Source: CAZDCD01 sp964503885 (GTDB lineage Bacteria; Bacteroidota; Bacteroidia; Bacteroidales; UBA10428). Taken from it: a DNA stretch of 50,577 nucleotides. The position numbers and the translations under genes are program-made. This document shows positions 17,616 through 26,776 of the stretch, in pieces. A model generated the notes under the pieces. The model was not told the DNA's origin and ran no database searches. It saw only the letters and a program-made list of their open reading frames with translations. Location of the stretch: positions 1 through 50,577 of the forward strand of contig CAZDCD010000030.1 of the NCBI GenBank assembly GCA_964503885.1, read 5' to 3'. The number at the start of each line of letters is the position of its first letter. Position 1 is the first letter of the stretch.

Positions 17616-19409
17616 TCACGGATACGAAAACCCGTTCATTTCCTGCTGATTTATAAAACAATATATTTCATCATCAACCGTAACACTGTCATACAGCGAT
17701 TGCGGAAGGCTGAAATAGGTCATTTCTCCTGAAGGATCAATGAATTCGGTGAAAACCGGCTTATTCCTGACCCCTGACGTTTGTCCGCCGATTTCCGTTA
17801 TATTTGCAGTGCACATCGTTCCACCGGGCCGGTATGCCGAATCAGGTTTGACACCCGATAACGAGCGGGGGTCCAGGGTGACCTCCCTTTTGGTTTTCTC
17901 ATGGAAGAGACCTCTGTTTCGTTCACTGCCGAGACAGTATACCACAGGCCCCCTCATCAGGGCTGCTTTCCGGTATTGTCTTTTTCTTCCCTTTATAAAA
18001 CGCCAATCCAAAGGCATGTTCAGCAAGATGGTATCGGTGCCGGTCCATTCTCTTTTGATTTCCATAAATGTTCCGGGGTTTGCCTTCTGAGTAGACGGCC
18101 GGCCGTCTACCTGCACCGCAGCCTTATTGCACCATACGGGTATCCTGATAAATAGCGTGAACCTCTTCGGTTTTGCTGTCTCCACTGTAATGATCACTGT
18201 CCCGTCGGACGGATAGAAGGTAGATTGTGCAATATGAACGGAATCATTGTCAAGGGACAAGCCTGCTTCAGATCCGGTAAAAAGGTTCACATATATCCCC
18301 TCGTGTGAAACATAATAAATAAATTCGGGCAACCCGGCAATGATTCTCCGGTAATTGCCGGGACAGCAGAAATAATCGTCGGGATAATAGCTCCTTTGTC
18401 CTTCAAAGGGGGTAAAATAGCGTATTTTCCGGCCATCAGGGGACTGTGCCGCAAACAGGGCATTGTAAATGATCCGTTCCATTATATCCCCGTATACCGG
18501 ATTTTTCTCAACCTGCATCAGATCATCAAGCAGACGCAGCGCATAGGCGCTGGCGCATGTCTCTCCGCATGCACCCGTGCCTTCATGACTTCCGTCCCAG
18601 TGCTCCCACATACCTATTGTCCCTGTAATATCCATCTCGTCAAACGTGGTCATTCCTTCCACAGCCGATTTGCTCTTCACCAGCAGTATCGGATCAGGCT
18701 TTATTTTATATAGTTCAAGCTGGGCCCAGACCCTTGCGAGGTATCCGTATACGTGGGTCGAATGGTGCTCGGAGCCGCCTCTGAATGCCGGAAGACCAAG
18801 ATTATTGATGCAGTAATCAAGGTACTTTCTCTTGCCTGTTGCCTTGAAAAGGCTGATCAGTGCATATTCGAAACCGCAGACATAGCCGTCACCCGATCTG
18901 ATCATATAATCAGCAAGATCCTCTGCCGCATCGAGCGGGTGCTTGTTGTTAAAGTAATTATAGTCACTCACAAGGGCAGTGATAATATACGATCCTTCAT
19001 GGGTGTCCCATCCGGTCTTTCTCATGGCATCAGTATATACCCCGATATATCCGTCAGGGGACTGTGTTTTTATCAACTCATCGGTGATTTTTTCCTTCAA
19101 CCTGATCATTTGCGGATCACGTGAATAAGCTGCCAGCTTGACCACTCCGTCGAGTAATATGCCTATGCCGCAAAATCCGTCACGAAGGTCAGGGGTGTCT
19201 TTCCTGTTTTGGAAGTGCTTTAAAAACTGATTCCGGATATCTATCGCCTTAAGGTTGTTCTCTATGGTAATGTCAATCCGTCCTCCCATCTCTCCCAATA
19301 CCTTTACCGATGTCAGCGAAAGAGGTTTAAGCCCTGAATGCTTTCTTTCATCTTTGCAGGATGACAGGATAAAAACAGTAATTGTTAAGAACACAAAGAT
19401 TGTTTTCAT
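17616..19409 (-). CDS. DUF1680 (GH127-type) beta-L-arabinofuranosidase-like lipoprotein
   Basis: A 597-residue member of the DUF1680/GH127 superfamily ((alpha/alpha)6 barrel plus beta-sandwich domains). Lipobox Cys18 (ILSSC) predicts a lipoprotein. The zinc site known from GH127 (Glu-x-Cys and a Cys-Cys pair, the first Cys of which is the nucleophile in HypBA1) is present: Glu283 and Cys285 in ACGETCAS, Cys348-Cys349 in YFCCPGN. The region of the acid/base Glu is shorter than in HypBA1; Glu276 or Glu269 in the MWEHWDGSHEG stretch are the candidates. This difference may mean GH146 or another subfamily and another sugar. It lies between MFS and GH97 in the operon. Confidence 0.82.
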   Translation of the reverse strand: MKTIFVFLTITVFILSSCKDERKHSGLKPLSLTSVKVLGEMGGRIDITIENNLKAIDIRNQFLKHFQNRKDTPDLRDGFCGIGILLDGVVKLAAYSRDPQMIRLKEKITDELIKTQSPDGYIGVYTDAMRKTGWDTHEGSYIITALVSDYNYFNNKHPLDAAEDLADYMIRSGDGYVCGFEYALISLFKATGKRKYLDYCINNLGLPAFRGGSEHHSTHVYGYLARVWAQLELYKIKPDPILLVKSKSAVEGMTTFDEMDITGTIGMWEHWDGSHEGTGACGETCASAYALRLLDDLMQVEKNPVYGDIMERIIYNALFAAQSPDGRKIRYFTPFEGQRSYYPDDYFCCPGNYRRIIAGLPEFIYYVSHEGIYVNLFTGSEAGLSLDNDSVHIAQSTFYPSDGTVIITVETAKPKRFTLFIRIPVWCNKAAVQVDGRPSTQKANPGTFMEIKREWTGTDTILLNMPLDWRFIKGRKRQYRKAALMRGPVVYCLGSERNRGLFHEKTKREVTLDPRSLSGVKPDSAYRPGGTMCTANITEIGGQTSGVRNKPVFTEFIDPSGEMTYFSLPQSLYDSVTVDDEIYCFINQQEMNGFSYP

Positions 19410-19438
19410 TTCTCCTTATTTTTTACCGGTTTTACTTT

Positions 19439-20635
19439 TTATTCATATCCTCTGCCATTCTCCTGTATTCTGATCCTTAACGCACTGAACAGCAAATAGG
19501 CGGCTGCCAGGATCAGTATTGAAAACCCGCCGGCCTGTGTTCCGGCAGTATCGGAAGCCATTCCCATAAAAACAGGAACAACAGCGCCACCCGATACCCC
19601 CATGATCATCAGTCCCGATATTTCATTGGCCCTGTCAGGCATTCGTTGCAGCGCCAATGAAAAAATAATGGAAAACACATTGGCTATGGCGAGACCCGTT
19701 ATAAAAACCATAACAAGAATTGCCCAAAGATTACCGAGAAACAGTATTGCAATCAAACTTACACAGGCAAGCGCCATGCTCGCGATAAAAAAAGACCGCC
19801 CGGCTATCTTTACGAGCATGATGGCGCCGACAAAGGTCCCGATCGTACGGGCAGCAAAATAAAGACTTGTTCCCAGGCCGGCCTTTTCAAGAGAAATGTT
19901 CGCCCGCTCCATCAATAATTTAGGTATACAGGTATTCAGGCCAACATCAATTCCCACAACAAAAAGGATCCCCAGAAACAGCAGCAGGATTGTTTTATCC
20001 CCGAGCAATCCGAAACACCTGCCGAAAGATGAAGATGCAACCCGGTTTGTTTCTTCCCTGACCGGAGTCAGTACCAGCCAGAAACCAAACACCAGGGTAA
20101 CCAAAACAAACACAGGAAATATGTATTTCCAGTCATTTATCCCTGCTGCAATTCCTGCAATAATCGGCCCCAGGAATGAAGCCGTTGCTTTGATGAACTG
20201 TCCGAAAGTCAGGCTGCTGGTTAGCCGCCTGCCACTGACAATGTTTGTGATCAGCGGGTTCAGCGAAACCTGCAGGATGGTATTGCCGATGCCAAGAAGA
20301 CCGAAAGCAATCAGCACAACAAAATACCGGTAAGCAACAAAGGGTATCAGCATAGATGCCAGCGTCACAGCCATGCTTATAACAACGGTCTTTTTCCGTC
20401 CCAGACGGTTCATCATCAAGCCGGTAGGAACAGAAAACAGGGCAAACCAAAGAAATACCATCATCGGCAGGAAATTGGCAAAGGTATCGCTGAGACTGAA
20501 ATCACGTTTCACGTAGGTGGAAGAAATACCGACCACGTCGACAAATCCCATGATAAAAAAACCTGCCATCACGGGCAATAAAGTTGTCACAGGGACTGCA
20601 GCAGGCGGGGAAGCAGAGGTTGTTGCAGTTTTCAT
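19439..20635 (-). CDS. MFS sugar transporter
   Basis: Inner-membrane major facilitator protein of 398 residues with about 12 hydrophobic helices. The loop between helices 2 and 3 has the MFS motif in the form GLMMNRLGRKKTVV (about 72-85). The helices run from about residue 17 to 390. It resembles the sugar:cation symporters that Bacteroidota couple with ROK kinases. It starts 14 bases after the ROK kinase gene and precedes three exported glycosidases, so it should import a monosaccharide they release (galactose or arabinose are candidates). Specificity cannot be read from the sequence. Confidence 0.85.
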   Translation of the reverse strand: MKTATTSASPPAAVPVTTLLPVMAGFFIMGFVDVVGISSTYVKRDFSLSDTFANFLPMMVFLWFALFSVPTGLMMNRLGRKKTVVISMAVTLASMLIPFVAYRYFVVLIAFGLLGIGNTILQVSLNPLITNIVSGRRLTSSLTFGQFIKATASFLGPIIAGIAAGINDWKYIFPVFVLVTLVFGFWLVLTPVREETNRVASSSFGRCFGLLGDKTILLLFLGILFVVGIDVGLNTCIPKLLMERANISLEKAGLGTSLYFAARTIGTFVGAIMLVKIAGRSFFIASMALACVSLIAILFLGNLWAILVMVFITGLAIANVFSIIFSLALQRMPDRANEISGLMIMGVSGGAVVPVFMGMASDTAGTQAGGFSILILAAAYLLFSALRIRIQENGRGYE

Positions 20636-20649
20636 CGGATTGTTTCGTT

Positions 20650-21585
20650 TTACATTTTGGACAATAAAGGTTTGATGTGTTGCCAGAATACTTCATCCAT
20701 CAATCTGGCGCTACCCGTCATGGCCGCTTTTTCCAGGAGTTGCGACAGATGAATGTCAGGGTATGTGCTCTGTTCTGATAGTGCTTTCTTAAGAGGCTTT
20801 TCAAAAAGATGATATGCACCGGTCATGTTACCTCCGATAACCAGGCACCGGGTATCGAACTTCCTGATCCATGGCCCGAGAAACTGTCCGAGGTTGGTTC
20901 CGAAATCAATGAACAGCGCTTTTGTCTTTTGGTCTTTTTCAGCTTCCTCAGCAATCTCTTTAACGCCACCCGGTGTTGTTCCTCTCACTGAGGCATACTT
21001 TCTGATAAACCATCGCGTGGAAAAATAATCATCCGCTATTCCATCCCTGTAAGGAAGATGCCATAAACATCCCATTCCGGGGACATCATCCCTTTCAAGC
21101 ACAGGAATGCCACCGTCAATAAATGCCGATCCGAAGCCCGTTCCCAGGGTAATGGCCATCGATCTTGTGTAAGCGGCTGATTTTCCGACCCATGATTCAC
21201 CGGCAGCAAAAGAGGTCGCATCATTCATGAACCGGAGCGGAATATCTGCAGGTAAATGCATTAATGCCCTGAGCTCATCTGCCACATTTATCCCGTTCAG
21301 ATTTTCATACTTATCCACCTCGCCGGTAAACCGGCCAATACCCTTTTCATAATCAAAAGGTCCGGGCATGGCAAAGCCTATGCCGGTCAGTTCATTGCGG
21401 CCGATATTCTCAAGTGTTTTTTCAAGCGCATTGCACCAGCACCGAAGTATGTCGGCTGCAGAAGCCTTGTTGTTAACATTAATATTGGAATAGCTGCCCC
21501 TTATCATTCGTTTGCCGGCAATATCTATTGCAACAGCGCTGATATGACTGCCTCCGATATCGGTCCCGACGGCGGTTTTTTTCAT
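20650..21585 (-). CDS. ROK-family sugar kinase
   Basis: Cytoplasmic ROK kinase of 311 residues. The ATP-binding motif GTDIGGSHISAV is at residues 7-18, the catalytic Asp122 is in MNDATSFAAGE, and the second phosphate motif is LGTGFGSAFIDGG. The zinc motif CxCGxxGC of many ROK proteins is absent; in its place is CLWHLPYRDGIADDYF, so it may be a metal-free subclass. It is the first gene of the minus-strand operon, with a good promoter 44 bases upstream (21629-21660), and it faces the ROK regulator gene across 167 bases. It probably phosphorylates the sugar brought in by the next gene's transporter; glucose-type or another hexose is unresolved. Confidence 0.87.
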   Translation of the reverse strand: MKKTAVGTDIGGSHISAVAIDIAGKRMIRGSYSNINVNNKASAADILRCWCNALEKTLENIGRNELTGIGFAMPGPFDYEKGIGRFTGEVDKYENLNGINVADELRALMHLPADIPLRFMNDATSFAAGESWVGKSAAYTRSMAITLGTGFGSAFIDGGIPVLERDDVPGMGCLWHLPYRDGIADDYFSTRWFIRKYASVRGTTPGGVKEIAEEAEKDQKTKALFIDFGTNLGQFLGPWIRKFDTRCLVIGGNMTGAYHLFEKPLKKALSEQSTYPDIHLSQLLEKAAMTGSARLMDEVFWQHIKPLLSKM

Positions 21586-21628
21586 TCCTGAAGATGATTA
21601 CTGAAAATTTAGTTTTAAAAAATCAAAA

Positions 21629-21660
21629 CAAATATATAATCTTTTTGTAAAGAAAAACAA
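21629..21660 (-). promoter_or_regulatory. Bacteroidota-type promoter of the ROK-MFS-glycosidase operon
   Basis: Read on the minus strand, TTG (21658-21660), a spacer of 21 and TATATTTG (21629-21636) match the primary sigma consensus TTG/TAnnTTTG exactly at -7. Transcription would begin near 21622, leaving a leader of about 37 bases. Confidence 0.7.
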
Positions 21661-21661
21661 C

Positions 21662-21701
21662 TTTAATAATATTTTTATAAATGTATTGTTTATTTATTAA
21701 A
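21662..21701. promoter_or_regulatory. Candidate operator: spaced inverted repeat between divergent units
   Basis: Perfect 8-base arms TTTAATAA (21662-21669) and TTATTAAA (21694-21701), centres 32 bases apart (about three helical turns), in the 167-base gap. The left arm touches the TTG of the minus promoter and the right arm lies in the spacer of the plus promoter. A ROK repressor made by the adjacent gene could bind here and close both. The region is AT-rich, so chance is a real alternative. Confidence 0.35.
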
Positions 21702-21717
21702 AATTACTTTAATTTAC
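21686..21717 (+). promoter_or_regulatory. Candidate promoter of the ROK regulator / GlcNAc operon
   Basis: TTG (21686-21688), spacer of 21, then TAATTTAC (21710-21717), which has six of eight positions (TA and TT-T core partly) like TAnnTTTG. Same spacer as the better promoter opposite. The start codon is at 21753. Confidence 0.4.
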
Positions 21718-21752
21718 ACCTGCATTTTATGAAAAGTTAATTAATCGTCTTT

Positions 21753-23000
21753 ATGCATTATTTTAATTGGGAGAACACATATTTTGAAGGACTGTCAGTC
21801 ATCGGAAAGAAGAACTTCCTTCAAAAGATAAGGATAATCCGTTACCTGTATGTACATGGTCCGAAGACCAATGCTGAAATATGCAGTCATTTGAAGATAA
21901 GCGCACCCAAATCGGTTGCAGTACTCAATGAGCTCATATCCGATGACCTCATCGAAAAGCAGGGAAGAGGCGAATCAATAGGAGGAAGAAAGCCGGACCT
22001 GTATGGCATTAAAAACAATTCTCTTTATGTATTGAGCATAGACATGGATAAGTACCGGAGTAACATGTCGGTGTTCGACAGCAACAACAATAATATTACA
22101 GGCATTCATACATTGTCGGTACCGTTGGACAACGATGCCGGCACCCTGGACAAAATATCCGCATATGCCGAAGAGCTGATCAGTGTATCGGGGATCGATG
22201 CCTCGAGACTGATAGGCATCGGAATAAGTATGCCCGGACTCGTTGATGCTCAGCAGGGGGTCAATTTCACATACCTGAATGTAGGCCCTTCACCGATCAG
22301 GGAAATCCTACAAAAGCGTTTCAACCGGCCTGTTTTTATTGAAAATGATGCACGGGCTGCTGCATTGGCCGAATACAGGTTCGGCCTGGCCCGGGGGAAA
22401 AAAGATGTGCTTACGGTCACTGTGGATTGGGGCATAGGGCTCGGACTTATTTTAAACGGGAAACTGTTCAGGGGCACCTCGGGATTTGCCGGAGAATTCA
22501 GCCATATTCCGATGGCCGAAGACGGACTGTTGTGCCATTGCGGTAAACACGGGTGTCTTGAAACGGTAGCCTCAGGTACAACCATTGCCTTTCTGGCCAG
22601 AGAAGGGATAAAACAGGGTAAAAGTACGCTCCTCAAAAGCCTTTCGGAAAACGATCCTGACAGAATAGATATCAAAATGGTCGTGGATGCTGCATTGCAG
22701 GGAGACCAGTTCGCCATCGGCATTTTGTCGGAGGTCGGCTATAACCTGGGTAAAGGACTGGCGATCCTGATCCAGCTTTTTAACCCCGAACTGATCATAC
22801 TCGGGGGAAGGGTTTCTGAAGCCGGACAGTATATCACCACATCGATACAGCAATCCCTGAACACATACAGCATGCATCAGATACAGGAAAAGACACAGCT
22901 CGTATTGTCACAGTTGGGTGAGTCGGTAGGCACATTGGGGGCTGTAGCCACCGTGATGGAGAACATTTTTGTCGAATATCTGAAACAGGCGCCAAAATGA
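21753..23000 (+). CDS. NagC-like ROK-family transcriptional regulator
   Basis: A 415-residue ROK regulator. The N-terminal winged helix-turn-helix (about 25-85; IIRYLYVHGPKTNAEICSHLKISAPKSVAVLNEL) is joined to a ROK sugar-binding domain (about 90-400). The zinc site is complete: Cys261, Cys263 and Cys268 in CHCGKHGC, with the usual sensor segment GFAGEFSHIPM before it. Such proteins (NagC, Mlc, XylR) repress sugar genes until a sugar or sugar phosphate binds. It sits at the head of the plus-strand amino-sugar genes and opposite a second carbohydrate operon, so it likely controls both. The next gene starts 116 bases on, so the regulator may share or precede that transcript. Confidence 0.9.
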   Translation: MHYFNWENTYFEGLSVIGKKNFLQKIRIIRYLYVHGPKTNAEICSHLKISAPKSVAVLNELISDDLIEKQGRGESIGGRKPDLYGIKNNSLYVLSIDMDKYRSNMSVFDSNNNNITGIHTLSVPLDNDAGTLDKISAYAEELISVSGIDASRLIGIGISMPGLVDAQQGVNFTYLNVGPSPIREILQKRFNRPVFIENDARAAALAEYRFGLARGKKDVLTVTVDWGIGLGLILNGKLFRGTSGFAGEFSHIPMAEDGLLCHCGKHGCLETVASGTTIAFLAREGIKQGKSTLLKSLSENDPDRIDIKMVVDAALQGDQFAIGILSEVGYNLGKGLAILIQLFNPELIILGGRVSEAGQYITTSIQQSLNTYSMHQIQEKTQLVLSQLGESVGTLGAVATVMENIFVEYLKQAPK

Positions 23001-23116
23001 AGCGGTAAGAGCTGTAATCCCTGCCTTCTTCTGCCATGACAAACCCTTTCAGATACCGGCAGACCCAGAGCATGATCCCGGCTATGTCCTTTTTTCTGAT
23101 ATGACATTTGAATTAA

Positions 23117-25483
23117 ATGAAAAGAAATATGTGCTTTATGAAACAGATCACAGCTGAAAAAACAACTTCTTCGAAAGTTGAACACGCCTTCATGGCAGAA
23201 TCATATATTCATCATCCTTCCTCAACTATTCCGTACATTGTTGTAAGCAATTTTCCAAAGCTCGGTTTACTGGTGTCTCTTCGTTTTATAGAGTGGGCAG
23301 CAGAAAATCCCGACGGGGTGATCAGCCTTCCGACGGGTAAAACTCCCGAATATTTTATCAAATGGACACAATACCTCCTTCAAAACTGGAACAATGCCAA
23401 AGTGGAAGTGATAAAAGAACAGTATGGCCTGAAAGCTGTTAAAAAACCTGATCTCAGCCGGCTGCAATTTGTACAGATCGACGAATTCTATCCCATCCAT
23501 TCAACCCAGCACAACAGCTTTTATTATTATGTGCTGAATTTTTACATCAGAGGACTGGGCCTTGATATCAACAAGGCATTGCTTATCAATTCCGATGAGA
23601 TACCTTTGCCCGAAGGAAGACACTTTTCCGAAGTTTTCCCTGAATGCCACGTAGACCTGTCCCTTCGGTCACGGCATTGTGTTTCTTCTGTTGAGCAGCT
23701 TCAGCAGCAATCGGTGTTTATGATCGACAGGTGGTGCAGCGAATATGAAGAAAAAATCAGGTCCAGGGGAGGTATCGGGTTTTTCCTCGGAGGAATAGGA
23801 CCTGATGGTCATATTGCCTTTAACATCAGGGGATCGGACATCTATTCCACTACCCGCCTGACCTCTACCAATTTCGAAACGCAGGCCGTCGCTGCCGCCG
23901 ATCTCGGAGGCATGGAAGTATCAGGCAAACGGAAGGTAATTACCATCGGCCTTGAAACCATTACTTTTAATCCCGGTGCTGTCGCCCTGATCATTGCAGG
24001 GGGTGAGGCCAAAGCCGGAATTGTAAAACAATCGCTCGAGAATGACCTCACCAACATGTATCCTGCCACTGTACTTAAAAAACTGAAAAACAGCCGGTTT
24101 TATATAACCGAAGGCAGCGCTTCACAGCTCAGTGATGCTGTACAGCATTATTTCAGTACGGGAAAATGGACTATGGAAAAAACCGAAAGGGCAGTGCTGG
24201 AATTATGCAAAAAACTGAATAAATACGGCCAACGCCTTGTTACCGAAGACCTGAAAAATGATAAACACTGCAGCATGGTCCCTGACCTGAATGAAAATAC
24301 AGTCATTCAGGTTATTGAAAATATAACGGAAAAGATAACCCGCGGAATGCGTGACGAAGAAAACCAGGTTTTTCTTCATACTGCCCCTCATCACGATGAT
24401 ATCATGCTGGGTATACTTCCCTTCATAGCAAGGCATATGCGCAACCCGTCCAACAAATCCTTCTTTTCGGTCCTGACCTCGGGTTTTAATGCCGTAACCA
24501 ACAAATTTGTTATTGACATGCTGAACGATACCAAGCACTACCTTGAAAACGGCATGATCCAGATGGTAAACTATCCTGATTTTTTTGAGAGCGGCTATAA
24601 ATACAAATGGGACAAAGATGTGTATCATTACCTGACAAATCTCGCTGCCAGGGATGAATATCAGCAGAAAAGAGGATTGTGTCACAGGATCGTGCGTGCG
24701 CTGACCGAGATATACCGCCCGAAAAATACCGACCATTTGCGTGATTCGATCAATGAAACCCTGTCAATACTCAAAAAGAGTTACAATGGTGAGAAAAATC
24801 CTCCTAAAATACAGAAGCTAAAGGGGATGATCAGGGAATTCGAGGAGGAACTTGTCTGGGCACATTACGGTGTGCAGGTAAAAAACGTGGAACATATGCG
24901 GCTTGGGTTTTATAAAGGCGACATTTTTACCGAACTGCCTGAAAAACAGCGTGACGTTAACCCCATACTAAACGCGCTTAAAAGGATTGAACCGACAGTT
25001 ATCAGTCTGGCTTTCGATCCTGAAGGAAGCGGGCCGGACACCCATTATAAGGTCCTTCAGGCTATTGCAGAAGCCCTTAGGGAGTGGAGCAGGGAAAAAG
25101 ACCTGTCATCCCTGCGGATATGGGGGTATCGTAATGTATGGCACAGGTTCATGCCTTCGGAAATAAATGTTATCGTTCCCGTTTCTCTGCATGCGATGGC
25201 CTCGGTAGACAACACTTTCTCAAATTGCTATCTGAGCCAGGTTGATGCATCATTCCCAAGCTATGAACTGAACGGCAGGTTCAGCGCCGTATCGCAGAAA
25301 ATATGGGTTGAACAGCTTTCGTTGCTGCAATTGCTGCTGGGCAAAGATTTTTTCTATCTCAACGATAATCCGACCCTGAGGGCCAGTCACGGACTGATCT
25401 TTCTGAAAGAGATGAAGCTTGATGAATTCCTGCTTCATGCCCGCGAACTCGAAAAAACAACAGAGGGTGACATTAAACTTTAA
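23117..25483 (+). CDS. GlcN6P deaminase-like / PIG-L deacetylase fusion
   Basis: A 788-residue two-domain protein. Residues about 30-350 are of the NagB (glucosamine-6-phosphate deaminase/isomerase) fold, with Asp122 in FVQIDEF and Asp230/His232 in GPDGHIAFN. The residue matching E. coli NagB Glu148 (D-G-H-x-x-x-x-E) is Ile237, so the classical deaminase set is not complete. Residues about 400-770 are a PIG-L/LmbE-type metal deacetylase domain, with His425, Asp427 and Asp428 in PHHDDIML and a distal GPDTHYKV segment. The pairing suggests deacetylation of GlcNAc-6-P followed by deamination in one protein, which would explain the lack of a separate NagA here; this is inference. Starts at 23129 or 23138 are also possible. 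Confidence 0.85.
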   Translation: MKRNMCFMKQITAEKTTSSKVEHAFMAESYIHHPSSTIPYIVVSNFPKLGLLVSLRFIEWAAENPDGVISLPTGKTPEYFIKWTQYLLQNWNNAKVEVIKEQYGLKAVKKPDLSRLQFVQIDEFYPIHSTQHNSFYYYVLNFYIRGLGLDINKALLINSDEIPLPEGRHFSEVFPECHVDLSLRSRHCVSSVEQLQQQSVFMIDRWCSEYEEKIRSRGGIGFFLGGIGPDGHIAFNIRGSDIYSTTRLTSTNFETQAVAAADLGGMEVSGKRKVITIGLETITFNPGAVALIIAGGEAKAGIVKQSLENDLTNMYPATVLKKLKNSRFYITEGSASQLSDAVQHYFSTGKWTMEKTERAVLELCKKLNKYGQRLVTEDLKNDKHCSMVPDLNENTVIQVIENITEKITRGMRDEENQVFLHTAPHHDDIMLGILPFIARHMRNPSNKSFFSVLTSGFNAVTNKFVIDMLNDTKHYLENGMIQMVNYPDFFESGYKYKWDKDVYHYLTNLAARDEYQQKRGLCHRIVRALTEIYRPKNTDHLRDSINETLSILKKSYNGEKNPPKIQKLKGMIREFEEELVWAHYGVQVKNVEHMRLGFYKGDIFTELPEKQRDVNPILNALKRIEPTVISLAFDPEGSGPDTHYKVLQAIAEALREWSREKDLSSLRIWGYRNVWHRFMPSEINVIVPVSLHAMASVDNTFSNCYLSQVDASFPSYELNGRFSAVSQKIWVEQLSLLQLLLGKDFFYLNDNPTLRASHGLIFLKEMKLDEFLLHARELEKTTEGDIKL

Positions 25484-25495
25484 ATCAGTAACATC

Positions 25496-26761
25496 ATGAG
25501 AGCGCAAGTTAAAAAAGCTTCTTCAACAACAGCAGCCTTAAATCCGATCATCATTATCGGAGTCCTGTTTTTCATCTTCGGCTTCATCACCTGGCTTAAC
25601 GGCACACTGATACCGTTCCTTAAAATTTCGTGCCAGCTTGATGACCTTCAGGCATTGTTTGTAACCTTTGCTTTTTATATCGCTTATTTTGTGATGGCAC
25701 CGCCATCATCCGTCGTGCTGCAAAAAGTAGGATATAAAAACGGAATGATCCTGGGATTGCTTATCATTGCTGTCGGTTCGCTTGTCTTCGTTCCTGCCGC
25801 CCTGACACGTACATTCGGCATATTCCTCACCGGACTTTTTATCCAGGGAACGGGTCTTGCCTTGTTGCAGACGGCCTCTAACCCTTACATCATCATCATC
25901 GGCCCCAGGGAGAGTGCTGCCAAAAGAGTCGCTGTTATGGGCATATGCAATAAGGTAGCCGGGGTTATCAGTCCGATTGTGCTGAGCACCATCGTGCTTG
26001 CCGGCGCAAGCGGACTCATGGAATCACTGAAAACAGTTACCGGTGCCGAACGTACCGGTATCCTTAACAGCCTTTCTCACCGGGTGATCCTTCCTTATAT
26101 TATTATGGCCGTAGCACTCATGTTCCTGTCACTGATGATCAGGCTTTCACATCTTCCCGATGCAGATACCGAAGGCCAGATACCCGAAGGGACAACAGAT
26201 GAGAAAAAAAGCTGGTGGCAGTTCCCTCACCTCATACTGGGGTTTGTCGCTCTTTTTATGTACGTGGGTGTTGAAGTCATTGCCGGAGATACGATCGGAT
26301 TGTACGGACAGTCGTTGCATATCCCTCTGGAAAAGGCCCGTTTTTTTACCAGCATGACCCTTGGTTCCATGGTTGCCGGATATATAGCGGGTATCATAGC
26401 CATTCCGCGCTTCATCAGTCAGTCCCGTGCCCTTGCCGTATCTGCTTTGCTGGGTATATTTTTTACGTTGAGTGCCTTGTTTACCAACGGCATGACCAGC
26501 GTTGCATTCATTGCCCTTCTGGGCTTTGCCAATGCCATGATGTGGCCGACAATATTTCCTCTCGCCATCGACGGACTTGGTTCATTTACAAAAGCAGGTT
26601 CCGCCCTTCTGATCATGGGTATTGCGGGAGGGGCCACCATCCCCCTCCTGTACGGCTGGCTGGCCAAAACCTTCAGCAACCATCAGGCATACTGGATCGC
26701 TGTTCCGATTTATGCCATCATCCTGTATTTTGCAATAAGCGGACACAAAATCAGAAAATGA
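25496..26761 (+). CDS. FHS-family sugar:H+ symporter (NagP/FucP-like)
   Basis: Inner-membrane MFS transporter of 421 residues and about 12 helices, of the fucose:H+ symporter (FHS) family that includes FucP, GluP and NagP. Typical are FGFITWLNGTLIPFLK in helix 1 (about 25-40), the AFYIAYFVMAPPSS segment (about 58-71) and GTGLALLQTASNPYI (about 117-131). It begins 12 bases after the deaminase-fusion gene and 15 bases before the ROK kinase. In Bacteroidota and Shewanella, similar neighbours define GlcNAc uptake (NagP), and that is the most likely cargo here; glucose or mannose cannot be excluded. Confidence 0.87.
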   Translation: MRAQVKKASSTTAALNPIIIIGVLFFIFGFITWLNGTLIPFLKISCQLDDLQALFVTFAFYIAYFVMAPPSSVVLQKVGYKNGMILGLLIIAVGSLVFVPAALTRTFGIFLTGLFIQGTGLALLQTASNPYIIIIGPRESAAKRVAVMGICNKVAGVISPIVLSTIVLAGASGLMESLKTVTGAERTGILNSLSHRVILPYIIMAVALMFLSLMIRLSHLPDADTEGQIPEGTTDEKKSWWQFPHLILGFVALFMYVGVEVIAGDTIGLYGQSLHIPLEKARFFTSMTLGSMVAGYIAGIIAIPRFISQSRALAVSALLGIFFTLSALFTNGMTSVAFIALLGFANAMMWPTIFPLAIDGLGSFTKAGSALLIMGIAGGATIPLLYGWLAKTFSNHQAYWIAVPIYAIILYFAISGHKIRK

Positions 26762-26776
26762 AATTATCATAAAAAC

